From Siphonodentalium dalli (lineage: Eukaryota; Mollusca; Scaphopoda; Gadilida; Siphonodentaliidae), in assembly GCA_032622095.1 (NCBI GenBank), contig CP136061.1:248569582-248633581 (forward strand): a stretch of DNA of 64,000 bases. The letters run 5' to 3'. Of the stretch, positions 35,774 to 46,429 are shown piece after piece. The position numbers and the translations under genes are program-made. The notes under the pieces are model-generated. The model made no database searches, was not told where the DNA came from, and saw only the letters and a program-made list of their open reading frames with translations. Positions within the stretch are counted from its first letter, which is position 1; every line of letters starts with the position of its first letter.

Positions 35774-36119
35774 TTTTTTTTTTATAATATTTTTATTCAG
35801 ACAAGATAATTTCAAAATTAGAGAAGAAAACAGATACACATAAATGTTATACAATTTAAACATATTACTTGTCTACTGTTTTATCGCCATTATCTGTTTT
35901 TTTTATATATTTGTGGGGAGGGGTGGGTTGGGAAGGGCATACATAAATACACAAATGTATTATATTTCAATGGTCATTTAAAATAATAATGGGTTGTTTG
36001 TCTATTTTATTGGAGAAACTATATCGGGATGGCTATATATGTCATAGTAAAGTTATCTTGTTGTTATATAAACATGCACAGGCAGTGTGGTATGTCCCAG
36101 AGCAGCAATATGAAAAATG

Positions 36120-37603
36120 CATATCATAACGAGAGGCTTATTTGATTAACTGTCCCAAAATGAACCATCGTTGTATGAATTGATTGTATCTACATTGATT
36201 GTAGTAAGATACACGTTCTGCCTGAAAGTATGCGTTCAATTCTCTTTTTAAGCTATTAATATTTGGTTTATTGTTGTTCCACTTTGATCTATAAATATGA
36301 TATCTGACAAACAGTAAGAAGAAACGTACACATGGTGTAAGCTCATTGTCGGACGAAGCGCTAAATATTGGCATTTCTACGGTCAAATGCATTCCATAAC
36401 TTGTGATATTATATACCCACATCTCCACGTTTTTCCAGAATGCTTGAATGATGGGGCATTCCCAGCATTCCCAGAAAATATGCGATATCGATTCAGTATT
36501 GTATTTGCAGAAAGAGCACGAATCGTCGTTATTAATTTTTATTGTTTTTAATCATTTATTCGTACAAATTATGCGCGTGTTAATTCTATACTGAAACCAT
36601 TTAATCTTAATATCATTGGCATGATAAAACGGACAGCGAAAAACCTCAGTCCACCATTCTGTAGTGTGGGTTTTGTTCAATTTGCCTTCCCATTTACGAA
36701 TTTGTTTATATCGTAGTCCTGTGGACAGCAGTAGTTAATATGCCGATTTAGTACAAGTTGGTGTGTGTAAGTATTAATTTCAGTTGAAACGGAACTAAAG
36801 GATACAGTATATTATCGCTTTTACTTAGAGCTTTTTCACGCATTTTTATAGATTTTATAATTCCATTATACGTCAAGAAATCAAGTTTTATTCCTTGTAA
36901 TGAAATAAAGTCTTCGTGTGTTAAGAAATTTCCGGACGAGTCCTGGAAGTCAGATATGTACGTGATATTGTCCTTCGTGAATACGTTCAAGCGAGGTTCT
37001 ACAAATTTGACAGTGTCTACCAAACTAATTAGAGGTAGAGACTTAAAGTCACACTGGTTTTTCGGCTCTATTTTGTCGCAGTATAACATCCAAGCTTTTA
37101 TCACATTCTTCCAGAATTGATTATCAATTGATTTGGATTGTTTTTTCAGGATGGAAGGTGCCATAAGGTACCAACACTTTTGAAATATAGGTGCAGAATT
37201 TTCCAATAAAGAAACCCACGTAGACTGTTGTGTTATCGCTCGTTTAACCCATGATATTTTCAAAGAATTTATAAAGGATTTAATTTCAACCATCTTGCAT
37301 CCGCCCGCAGAATAATCTTGGGTGAGTTGTTTTCTACTTATTCTATCAGGTCCATTATTCCAAATAAAACCAAACATTGTTTTATTCAAATCTTTAATAA
37401 ATTGGTCGGGGGGATTTGGTAGCGCTAAAAAAAGGTGCACTAGTTTTGAAATAGCAAGTGATTTTAGTACTGTTAATCTGCCCAGCACAGTCAGATTGCG
37501 TTTACTCCACGCAACAAGAGTTTTTTTTAATTGGATCAGACCTTTTGAGAAATTAATATCAATCATACGTTCAGTGTCATTGTGAAATTCTATGCCGAGC
37601 ATT
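36120..37603 (-). pseudogene. LINE C-terminal region (thumb to Cys/His tail), decayed
   Basis: An open stretch at 36748-37602 begins MLGIEFHND and contains WSKRNLTVLGRLTVLKSLAI, LVHLFLALPNPP and MFGFIWNNGPDRI. These are typical of the L1-group region after the RT palm. It continues, with frameshifts, through KWEGKLNKTHTTEWW and WFQYRINTRIICTNK (about 36560-36700). A Cys-rich tail follows, CSFCKYNTESISHIFWEC (about 36470-36530), then an open stretch ending at 36138. The WFQYRI and HIFWEC signatures support L1/Tx1 assignment. Non-functional. Confidence 0.8.
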
Positions 37604-37973
37604 TTAACCCTTTACCCAACAAACCGGCCAAAACCGGCCAAATAAAGCTTCAACAGCCTAAAATATCTTCGGTCTGTCTCAATAGAACCATACAAATATG
37701 GGTATCATTGGAACCGGCTCCTTGACCACATTGTGATAGTTACAGTTATGCCCTGTGCCAATGCATTCTCTTATATATGCGAGTCGACCATAGGCCTAAA
37801 AAAAATCTTTTTTTAACACTTTTTACCATTTTTTCTTACATTCTTTAACAATTTTATAATTTTTAATGTGTTAAGCCAATGCATTCTCTTATATATGCGA
37901 GGCGACCTATGGTCGACTCGCATATATAAGAGAATGCATTGGCACAGGGCCGTTCTGTTGGGTAAAGGGTTAA
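37604..37973. mobile_element. TTAA-flanked MITE (piggyBac-type), copy 1, inside the LINE
   Basis: Reads TTAA-CCCTTTACCCAACA ... TGTTGGGTAAAGGG-TTAA. Removing it with one TTAA rejoins the LINE sequence as ETFKMLGIEF in one frame, which proves insertion after the LINE. It carries a palindrome of about 66 bp near its right end (37873-37942) and a truncated half near 37780. The TTAA target and CCCT terminus match piggyBac habits (established for that superfamily). The second copy at 47659-48048 is almost identical. Confidence 0.85.
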
Positions 37974-38015
37974 ATGTCTCCGGATTCCAGTGTCACATAT
38001 AGTTTCTGTACAATC

Positions 38016-38590
38016 TCATTTGGTGCCAATCCACGTTGCCTGCGTTTTATTATAATTTATCTTAAGACCCGAAACGTGCCTGAATTTTTCAAGCACATGC
38101 ATTGCTGCTTCTATGGACCCCGGTGACCCGTCAAGGAACAGCGAGGTATCATCAGCATACTGGGACAATCTTAGATTTTTATTTCCCACGTCAATCCCGT
38201 TAATATGTTTCGAGTGTCTCACCATAATCCCGAGGATTTCGGCACATAATAAACAAAAATAAGGGGATATGGGATCGCCTTGCCTACAGCCCCTTTCTAG
38301 TTTGAAGAATTTTGATATCTGCCCATTAATGTTTATACACGACGAGGATTCGATGTATATAGTTCTTATATAATTAATAAAGGTTTCGCTAAAGTTAAAA
38401 TATTTCATAGCAGCAAATATGAATTTCCATGATATTGAGTCAAATGCTTTCTCAAAATATATCATCAACAAGAGACCTGGTATTTTGTTTTTCTTTGTAA
38501 ATAACATCATATCCATCATTAGTCTTATATTTTCACTAATATACCTTCCGGATATAAAGCCAGTTTGATCTGAGTGTATTAGGTAAGGGA
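38016..38590 (-). pseudogene. LINE reverse transcriptase palm/fingers, fragment
   Basis: Reads through LIHSDQTGFISGRYISENIR, DMMLFTKK, FEKAFDSISWKFI, GCRQGDPISPYFCLLCAEIL and the catalytic YADDTSLFLDGS, with ATWIGTK at the end. These are the canonical RT motifs of L1-group LINEs. An in-frame TGA follows WIGTK. Upstream, a TAA precedes VLPYLIH, and the sequence of about 38600-39250 is too decayed to assign. Confidence 0.9.
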
Positions 38591-39254
38591 GAACTTATAT
38601 ATATATTCCTTTATTTCCTCCATTGCTGGAGAGCCAGTAAATATTTAAATGCAATACAAATCACAATACATATATGGCTGCATATATATAATATAAAATA
38701 TACAATGATAAATATAACCAAAAATAGAAATTAAGTACGTCACATGGTATGGTATATATTTGGGGTCAGAGACCCCGCCTACAAAGACCTTCTAGCGAGA
38801 AGTTCACTTGCATGTGTACGTGTATAATAAAAGTTGCAGAGTAAATTCGTACATAAAGACCTGCTGTGGCCATGACAATTAATGCATCGTATGTGTGCAT
38901 TGAGCGCATGTTGTGCATGCGGTATATAGTGTGTCATCCCAGCGCAGGTTTATCCCCAAATCAGTAAATATTTCCACTGATTTTGAATTAGTATCTAACT
39001 CTTCATTTTCTTTTTTTTGGGAGGATAATAAAGATATACTGCTTCACAAGATTACAAGTTTGTCCTTCGCTATGCGGATGGTGTTGAGGACTCTGAAATT
39101 GTGCCAAAATGCGGCTGTATGTGAAAATGAAGTTACCGTACCATTTCCGCGTACGTTGTCCATAATAGAAATGTCCTTCTGGTCAAAAAAGTGATAAATT
39201 CAGTAACAGATTCTACGTGGCGACTGACAGTTTCTGGTACGCATGCTAGAAACA

Positions 39255-39816
39255 CTAGCATATGTTCGTTGGATTATTTAATCTCCACACATCAACTAAG
39301 TCTAATTTATCTATCATTTTAAAAACTTCTTCTCGCACATTCTGGTTATTAAGAGCAACGTAGTTTAAAAGATCAAGATCATGGTCTATAACCAGGTTGA
39401 ATCTCCACATATCACAATACTGCCGTCGGATATTTTTCAAGAGTTTCCCTAATATCTTTATAGAAAAGTGGTTCATCATTATTAGGACCATATATATTTA
39501 CTAACGTCATTAGTTGATTTTCAACTTCTGCACGAATGATGATGAGATTACATGCCTGGTCAGATTGTGTTTCTAATAACTTAAAGCTGAAGTTATTTTT
39601 TATTAGTATTGCGACCCCTCTTGATAGGCTGGTAAACGAATTGAAGGCGACCTCATATCCCCATTCTGCTCTAATGCTATTTTCCATTTCTTTTTTGAAA
39701 TAATCATCTTGTAAACATACTAGCCCGTAGTTTTTTCCCCGAATGTAGTTGAATACGTCCCCACGCTTCCTCGAGTCACCAAGGCCCCTGCAGTTCATGG
39801 ACATGATACTAATCAT
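39255..39816 (-). pseudogene. LINE APE-type endonuclease, N-terminal part, frameshifted
   Basis: Starts MISIMSMNCRGLGDSRKRGD, then GLVCLQDDYF, SRGVAILIKNNFSF and MTLVNIYGPNNDEPLFY. These correspond to the N, QE/QD and NIYGPN motifs of apurinic-type endonucleases. A frameshift near 39412 moves the continuation (FNLVIDHDLDLLNY) to another frame. The catalytic glutamate of the QE motif is Asp here, as in several Tx1-like elements (from memory). The part with the terminal SDH motif is not recognisable. Confidence 0.8.
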
Positions 39817-39953
39817 ATTTTGACAAGAACTCTAAGTATGTTACCAATACCGACATAGAATACAACAACAACATATATTTAAAAAAACCACATGTATGCG
39901 AAGCGCCCAGGGTGGGGTGGGGGATATACACTGAAATAACCTTCCGATCATCA

Positions 39954-40060
39954 TATTTCTGTTTGATTACCGGAGTGTTTCACATCACTTTAATCAGCGG
40001 TCACGTAAAAATTACCCATGCATGTAGACCACCTTTAGCTCTCTTCGCTCTGAAACGTTT
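39954..40060 (+). repeat. Long target-site duplication, 5' side of the LINE
   Basis: About 107 bp matching 35662-35773. The sequence beyond the shared CTCTGAAACGTTT runs on as ATGGTGCCAC, which represents the empty-site continuation. Confidence 0.75.
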
Positions 40061-40130
40061 ATGGTGCCACATACTTTTCACGATTACAGCAAAGAGAAAG
40101 CAGTGTGTGATGTTTTAAAATTGTTTCATG

Positions 40131-40607
40131 TTAAAGGTACTCAACCCGATAAAACTCCTCTCAATTACTAGTTCAATGGCTTCGGGGGTCAAAAATATTT
40201 GATTCGAGTCGAGGAAGTCACCCATCAAAGCTCAGATTTGTTAGATATCGATTTTAGAAATCTATTATTTTTCATTATCGGGAATACTATCTGGCCCAGA
40301 ACTCAGTCAAGATTGCGTTAAAATTACCACTTGATTTTAGAGTTATTCATCCTTGGCTGTTTGAATAGATTTGGAGTACACACCCAGAGCAGATTACGGC
40401 AGTTATTAGTACTGATCTCGAGAACATAACAAATTTGAAAAATCAATATCTAATAACTCTGAGCTTTGTTTGATGGGTTCCTCGACTCGAATCAAATATT
40501 TTTTACCCCCAAAGCCAAAGAAATAGTAATATAGGACCCTCTGATCGGATTGTTGTTGTTGGAATCTGTTGAGATGGGGACCCTCTTTACGGGTTGAGTA
40601 CCTTTAA
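40131..40607. mobile_element. TTAA-flanked TIR element with AGGTACTCAACCCG ends, copy 1
   Basis: Reads TTAA-AGGTACTCAACCCG ... CGGGTTGAGTACCT-TTAA. The terminal about 110 bp is inverted, with inner match TTGATTCGAGTCGAGGAAG / TCCTCGACTCGAATCAAATA. No coding capacity. TTAA targets suggest piggyBac- or Kolobok-type transposition. Confidence 0.8.
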
Positions 40608-40868
40608 TATAACGCAATATACACTGTATACTTTTTTCCGGAAGTCGCGCGTTATTCCGTTTCCGATTCTAGAATTGCAATGAATACAAATGTCGTAATA
40701 CTTGATCGTGATCCGACCATCCTGTTCGAAGTTGTATTAATTTTGTTATGACTTCAATGGTTCCTTCTGGGACATACATGTATAATGCTCAAATACAGGT
40801 AGTTCATGTATTTATATTATAAGCGAATATTATAAGGTGTATTTTGGAGCACAAACCATCATGTGGCT

Positions 40869-41373
40869 TTAAAAGGTACTCAATCCGATCAGAGGGCTCC
40901 CATATCATCAAGATACAACAACAACAACAACAAACAACAACAACAAGATACAACAACAACAACAACAACAACATTTCTTCAAAATAAGCTTTAGTAATCA
41001 GAATCGATTAATTGCAACAAAATAATGCTAACCACTGTCAACTATGGTATCAAATTTCCTAAAACGTGTTATTTATCAACATTTTGTTCAACGAAATATG
41101 GCCATATTATCACTTGAGTATTCACGAAATTTGGCCGTGTTACCCTTGTTTATAGAGTTATCCATCTTCATCCGCAATTTTGACCGAGACCATCCTTTTG
41201 GTCGGCGTGTTTCTGGGCAACAAACAATAGAAATAACAAACTTCAAAAATCGATATCTGATCACTCTGAGCTATGATGGGTAGGTTCCTCGACTCGAATC
41301 AAATATTTTTTTACCCCCCACGAAGCCAAAAAATAGTAGTTTAGGGGTGTTTAATAGGATTGAGTACCTTTAA
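40869..41373. mobile_element. TTAA-flanked TIR element with AGGTACTCAATCCG ends, copy 2
   Basis: Same family as 40131-40607. Left end TTAAAAGGTACTCAATCCG, right end GGATTGAGTACCTTTAA, with the inner TCCTCGACTCGAATCAAATA block near the right end. A (CAA)n microsatellite (about 40915-40972) replaces much of the left inner arm. Confidence 0.75.
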
Positions 41374-41551
41374 GCTAACACATTGATCAAATATGGCGAT
41401 ATGTATTTAACATACCTGTTTCTAAATAAATAAATACTTCAATTGTTCATTAACACATATCGTTGTGGAGTCACACGTACATATCTCCGTTACATATACA
41501 CGACCCCGAGCTCGGAAAGGAGACATAGACTATCATAACGTATACATGAAC

Positions 41552-41762
41552 AGTAATGCCCTAAATAATCGACTCCTTAACCACATCAAAATTATGGGTA
41601 ACTTTTCATGATTTAGTCGGAAATATGGCTTGTTGCCATTCATCGGAAAGCTCTAACTGAGAGCTTTCCGATGAATGGCAACAAGCCATATTTCTGACTA
41701 AATTCGGAAAAGTTACCTATAATTCTGCTGTGGTTAAGGAGTCGATTATTTAGGGTATTACT
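41552..41762. mobile_element. Palindromic TA-type MITE, copy 1
   Basis: Foldback of about 211 bp. AGTAATGCCCTAAATAATCG is mirrored by CGATTATTTAGGGTATTACT, and the arms contain GGCTTGTTGCCATTCATCGG with its inverse, meeting at GAAAGCTCTAACTGAGAGCTTTC. A related copy at 60393-60565 is flanked by TA, a mariner-type target. A half copy lies at 34284. Confidence 0.8.
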
Positions 41763-41873
41763 TTAGACTATTATGCTGTATGAGAGTATTGGAAGAGATC
41801 TGTGACGTAAACCAGCATATCGAACAACCATACAAACTGGTAGAAGGAAACTTGGACTATATATCACAGTGTA

Positions 41874-42058
41874 GGGCCACCCGAAATACCTATATATCAT
41901 AATGTACATGTATTGTCCCCGCACACCTTACATCTGATATGGTATGAAGGCGCATTAAATAGGGCCGCCCGAAACACCTATATAAAGTATATATCATAAT
42001 GTACATGTATTGTCCCCGCACACCGTACATCTGATATGATATGAAGGCGCATTAAATA
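41874..42058. repeat. Tandem duplication of about 90-97 bp
   Basis: Two copies run from GGGCC(A/G)CCCGAAA(T/C)ACC to GAAGGCGCATTAAATA (41874-41961 and 41962-42058). A third start, GGGCCACCCGAAACG, begins at 42059 and forms the left end of the following element. Confidence 0.8.
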
Positions 42059-42061
42059 GGG

Positions 42062-42376
42062 CCACCCGAAACGTCACCGCACCCCCAAATGTACAAATAT
42101 ACAACTCGTTATAACGACTTCCAACAACTCGTTATAACGACTTACATGTATAACTCTTTGTTGTTAGAAGTCGTTATATAACGAGTTGTAGAAATAAAAA
42201 CAATTCGATATAACGACTTGTAGAACAGTTTATGTTATAACGAGTTGTGACAGTCGTTATAAAGACATGTAGGTCGCTATAACGAGTTGTTGCAAGTCGT
42301 AATAACGACTTAATTGCGAGTCGTTATAACGAGTTGTGAATTTGCATATTTGGAGGTGCGGCGGTGTTTCGGGTGG
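42062..42376. mobile_element. MITE packed with CGTTATAACG palindromes
   Basis: Inverted termini of about 50 bp. CCACCCGAAACG...CCGCACC then CAAAT on the left pair with GGTGCGGCGGTGTTTCGGGTGG on the right. Between them about nine versions of ACTCGTTATAACGACTT lie in alternating orientation within about 240 bp. The core CGTTATAACG is self-complementary. No coding capacity. Confidence 0.8.
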
Positions 42377-43190
42377 TATTATAGAGTAAAATATAGGGGC
42401 TTGATTTTGATAAAATTTAGTATTAGAGAATTTTAACAGTAAGAAGTTTTTATCGCTCAAAAATCACGATTAATTCAAGAGTTCATTTTGTTTACCGTGA
42501 CGGCGCAAACCCGTTGCATTGTGTACTGTCTGCCAGAAAAGGCCAAAAAACTTACATAACTGAGCGTTACTATGCGATAAACTGAAAGTGTATCACAATA
42601 CTCTTTTGTCAGCTGTAGTTCAACATTCACTGATACCATCTAGAAAAATTACATAACGCGTTCCTGCATGGTATGTGCCGCACAAGAGTGCAGCTATAGA
42701 GTTACAAACTTCATCATAAAAATTTTACATAACCGGCTACTTAGGTAAATATAGATTCCGGATGACTTCACACATCTCTGCAGCCTCCAGAATTGTTGTT
42801 ACGTATCTCTTCGTTTCCAGATCCAATCCAGGTACTAAAGATAATTTCCCCACAAAAGGTCTCTATCATAGTGCCCCTACTAATAATGTGCTTTCGTAGA
42901 ATCCGAATTGGAATTTAGTCAGTGTCACGCGGATTATGTTGAGTGCACACGCTGTATATAAGTTCATTCACCTGATAAAAGTTGACAGATAATATATCTC
43001 GGTTTACAGGTCTATGCATAAATACGAAAGAAATGTCAATATGACTATAGACACCGCACTATCTGATGAGTTAAGATATATCATGAAAATGCTAATCGGC
43101 TACTTAACTGGAGCGAACGTAATCTGAGATGTCGACTCTTACTCTCGATATTAAGGGGGTATTCTAGTCCGCGTTTCCACACCTGGGCCA
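42377..43190. other. No gene seen
   Basis: AT-rich sequence with no recognised gene, repeat or RNA. Confidence 0.5.
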
Positions 43191-43702
43191 TATAAGGATT
43201 AACTGTCATGTGGACTGTTTTTATGGATATGTAACCGTGAGGTAAGTGGACATAACTTGTGTAAAACCCGAAGGTTTTACATGCAAGTTATGACCACTTA
43301 ACTCACGGTTACATATCCATAAAAATAGTCCACATGACAGTTAATCCTTATATTTATATAGATTTAGTGAAAAAGCCACTTTTGTAAATGTATTTAATTC
43401 GAAAAGTGTATCGTGACAAAAACAGCCCAAAATACCCAATAGCACCCTTGGCAAAAGTTAATAGGAACAATTTCTCTTCATATTGAAACCCGATGATGTA
43501 TAAAGTCAATCCTGCGCGAGTCCAAATGCGCCTAAAACATTACGCGTTCGTCTTTCCAAACCCAATGACGTATCGATGTTGTTATGAGCTTGGTGTTATT
43601 GAGCGTTGCGCATTCACCGAGAAATAACTGCAACTAGCCACGTGGGCGCCGACCAATCAGAATGCTGGATTTAGTGATGACAACACATAGTATGTAAATA
43701 TA
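43191..43702 (+). mobile_element. Dispersed repeat with palindromic head, copy 1
   Basis: Opens with an inverted repeat of about 165 bp (TATAAGGATTAACTGTCATG ... CATGACAGTTAATCCTTATA) followed by about 350 bp shared with 60721-61203. The shared part includes ATAGCACCCTTGGCAAAAGT, CAATTTCTCTTCATATTG and GCCACGTGGGCGCCGACCAA. Direct orientation, non-coding. The copy 2 palindrome lacks the central ACCCGAAGGT loop. Confidence 0.8.
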
Positions 43703-43750
43703 TATATATAAAAACACCAAATAAGTAAGTTCCCCTGATATAGTACATAG

Positions 43751-43797
43751 AGAATACCTACGGATTTTGGTTGAATTCAAAACCCGTAGGTGTTCTT
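43751..43797. repeat. Short hairpin
   Basis: GAATACCTACGGATTTTGG and the inverse CCCGTAGGTGTTC around TTGAATTCAA. A C-run of about 10 follows at 43820. No associated gene. Confidence 0.5.
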
Positions 43798-43829
43798 TTT
43801 ATTATATGCGCTACGTTATACCCCCCCCC

Positions 43830-46115
43830 CCACTGCTAGTTTTGTCCTATACAGTTCACTTCAAATTGTTAGAAAGCTTCGACGTCTGGATTTTGTTTAC
43901 ATTCCATCAATTGATTTGCTCACCACTGAATGACAAATATCGAGCATATAAACCGGAAGTAATCTCCGAGTAGGTAATACTATTGTGTTATCCATCGTCT
44001 CGGTCAGTGTTATCCATCGCCTCGGTCCAGTCGATGGATATACCGCTCTACGACACGGCAATTTTTCACTATTTAACGGGGAAGCATATAATAAACTCTT
44101 ATCTCAAGAATCCTAACGACGATTGTGAAGTAATTTACACGTACATTCAGTATAATAGTATACTGACTGATGAAGTGAGACATACATACAGTATAAGAAG
44201 TTTATTAGTACTGACTGACGAATTGAGCTAAAGTCGACCCACTGGATAAGCAGCGCTCAATTCAAAAGTAACAAAACCGTTACGAGGGTAGAAAGTTCAT
44301 ATAACACTTTCTATACTATATAATAGTATAGATCCCCATTTAACAGCATTCGGCGGAATTCCTACCAGTATGTCTTTCATTGTTGATTGTGATTCAGCAT
44401 GATTGTGTCGATAAGTCTTATTTTACAATATGTTTCGATGATAAATTATTTATATGGTATTTTTGGCGAGCCATCTATTTACTGAAATTTAATTAAATAG
44501 GAAACACTTTGCCTGTGATGGGGGAGATGGGGGTGATTGGGGTGAAGGGCCCGAATGTTGCATCTTCTGATGTCGATAGTACTCGATTTTCATAGTCTTG
44601 TGATTTACAAGTAGTCGCTTACACTCTTAATTTATCGAGGTTTATTGTACTCAACAACTTATGTGCTGCTCATAGCATCGTACTTGTAGTTTAATAGTGT
44701 AAGACGCTGGTAGACTCAGGTCGAGTGGTTCTGTTGGTTGGTCCTGCTGAGTTATCTATACTGTTGGTGAGGCAATATGATTCTGTTAATAAAATCTGCT
44801 ATTTATTTCAAATTGACATTTCCGCGGTTTTAAATAATCCGAGCGATTCGACGTGAAGCCAATGTTTGCGTGAAGCATAATTCAAAAACATTCTGAAATA
44901 GTTTAATGATGGCCGCGCGTGCTGGTTGTTTCAAAACAATCAGCTGATTCATCTTCCGCTGAGTCATCTTGTACATAGTCATCTCGTACAGAGTCACCTT
45001 GTACAGAGTCATCTTGAGTGGTGGCCGGTTTGCAACAACAAAAGCAGCTTTACATTAATGAAATAAACACCCCAATTGGATGGATTTTGATGTAACTTTA
45101 CGCAAATGTTGAGTGGTAACTGAGACACAACCTGTGCGAAGCACAGTCCTGTGAGTAATGTTATGGCCGACTGAGCATGAATTGAATGGAAGAGGGGTTA
45201 TTTTAAAAAGTTGCAAAACACTGGTGAAGAGTGGACATACAGTCACTCCAGTGTTCCATTGTTCACAAGTTGTTACTGGCTGTAAATGTGGTCCAAAAGT
45301 GACACTGTGAGTCCACATTAACATGCCCGCTGCATGCAAATTTAAGCCATTAAATCTAATCACATTCACTTGGAATGACGCCTTAAAGTTTCATGCCGTG
45401 AGAAACACAGAGTTATTGAAATAAGTCTCTTTGAAGCCATTTTTCAGTAAACCATGTTTCCCACTCTGTAGGTCATTGAGGTACCAACCGATGATCTGAG
45501 CACGTGCGAGAAATGGGAGACCGAGGCACAGCCGAATGACTGATCACTCAACTTGTGTGTTTTCTTTTGAAAAGTGCCCCTCTTCCATTCAATTCGTGCT
45601 CACTCAGCCATATCTCACCTCACACCAGAGCGCTTAGCACACTTGACTTCTCTGGTACCACAAATCTTTTGTGGATCACAAATCGTCGATTATCGGGCAT
45701 CGATCAAATTCGCCATTGTTAGACGGCTTATGTATGACAACATACATGTATAATACATGACATATACATGACATACACTACACCAACTGAGTCAAATGTG
45801 GTCCCTTCATATATATACTAGTTTATCGAACACAAGTCACGTATGGATCTTTAAAGTTTTCTGCAGAATTTCTCCCATGCACGTATGTATATACATAAAC
45901 TAGTTGCGTTGCATGCACCTTAATATAATGTGATCTCATTTGTAACTCAGTCTATTTTTTTGATAAAACTATATAATAGAATTTCAAAACAAACTGAATT
46001 ATGTATGACATGGTTCTACACACACTTACGGATACAGGCGGTATAGGCTAGTTGTTGTTAACGTCAAATATTCGGGTATTTAAGGGTATGCCGGTAGGCT
46101 TGAATACGATTTACA
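43830..46115. other. No supported gene; scattered repeats
   Basis: Open frames of up to about 100 codons lack domains. A short tandem of AGTCATCTTGTACAGAG-type units lies at about 44930-45015. An inverted pair (ATGAATTGAATGGAAGAGGGG near 45178 and its inverse CCCCTCTTCCATTCAATTCG near 45577) brackets about 400 bp and may be a relic TIR element. Confidence 0.45.
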
Positions 46116-46390
46116 ATGTCGCGGCACAGCCACGCGCATCTCGATCTAGCATCCAGCTGTTCTTGCCATAGCTCGGAGTATCACCACAGCAACCATGATC
46201 ATCACCAACACAACGATAATCACCATGGACACATACACAGCATCCAACACTATTTGTGTTACCACTTTCACCACAACCATAATCACCATCGCCACCACAA
46301 CGAACACAATCTTACCAGCAAGAGTGTCCATCAGGATTTAGCCAAACTTGAAGGCGAGGGAATTTCCATCATCTCGCATCGGAAAGCCAG
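46116..46390 (+). CDS. His-rich open frame, possible first exon (weak)
   Basis: ATG at 46116 after a TATTTAAG motif about 35-40 bp upstream. The frame runs about 91 codons and is rich in His/Asn (HHSNHDHHQHNDNHHG type), encoded by CACCA/CAACA low-complexity DNA. It then continues DLAKLEGEGISIISHRKA and meets AG|GTAGGT, a good splice donor, just before a long G-run (about 46408-46422). The non-repetitive tail and donor allow a host exon, but the His tract could simply come from a (CAN)n microsatellite. No family recognised. Confidence 0.25.
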
Positions 46391-46429
46391 GTAGGTCATA
46401 TGGGAGGGGGGGGGGGGGGGGGCAAGGTG

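Larger units (their letters stand above)
35774..39953 (-). mobile_element. Old L1-group (Tx1-like) LINE retrotransposon, nearly full length
   Basis: The 3' end is a poly(A) on the - strand with AATAAAAATATTATAAAA just upstream (35772-35805). The 5' end abuts the second copy of a duplication of about 110 bp. The order on the - strand is an APE-type endonuclease, a degenerate stretch, reverse transcriptase, a C-terminal region and a CCHC-like tail, as in L1/Tx1 elements. Only this single large coding unit is visible, without an ORF1. Multiple frameshifts and stops make it dead. A TTAA-flanked MITE sits in it at 37604-37973. The nick position (ACGTTT|A) extended by T's fits target-primed reverse transcription. 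Confidence 0.85.

Noticed and set aside
38600-39250. Missing middle of the LINE as a separate inserted element
   Set aside because: No inverted ends or target repeats were found. It may simply be decayed LINE sequence, so no insertion is called.
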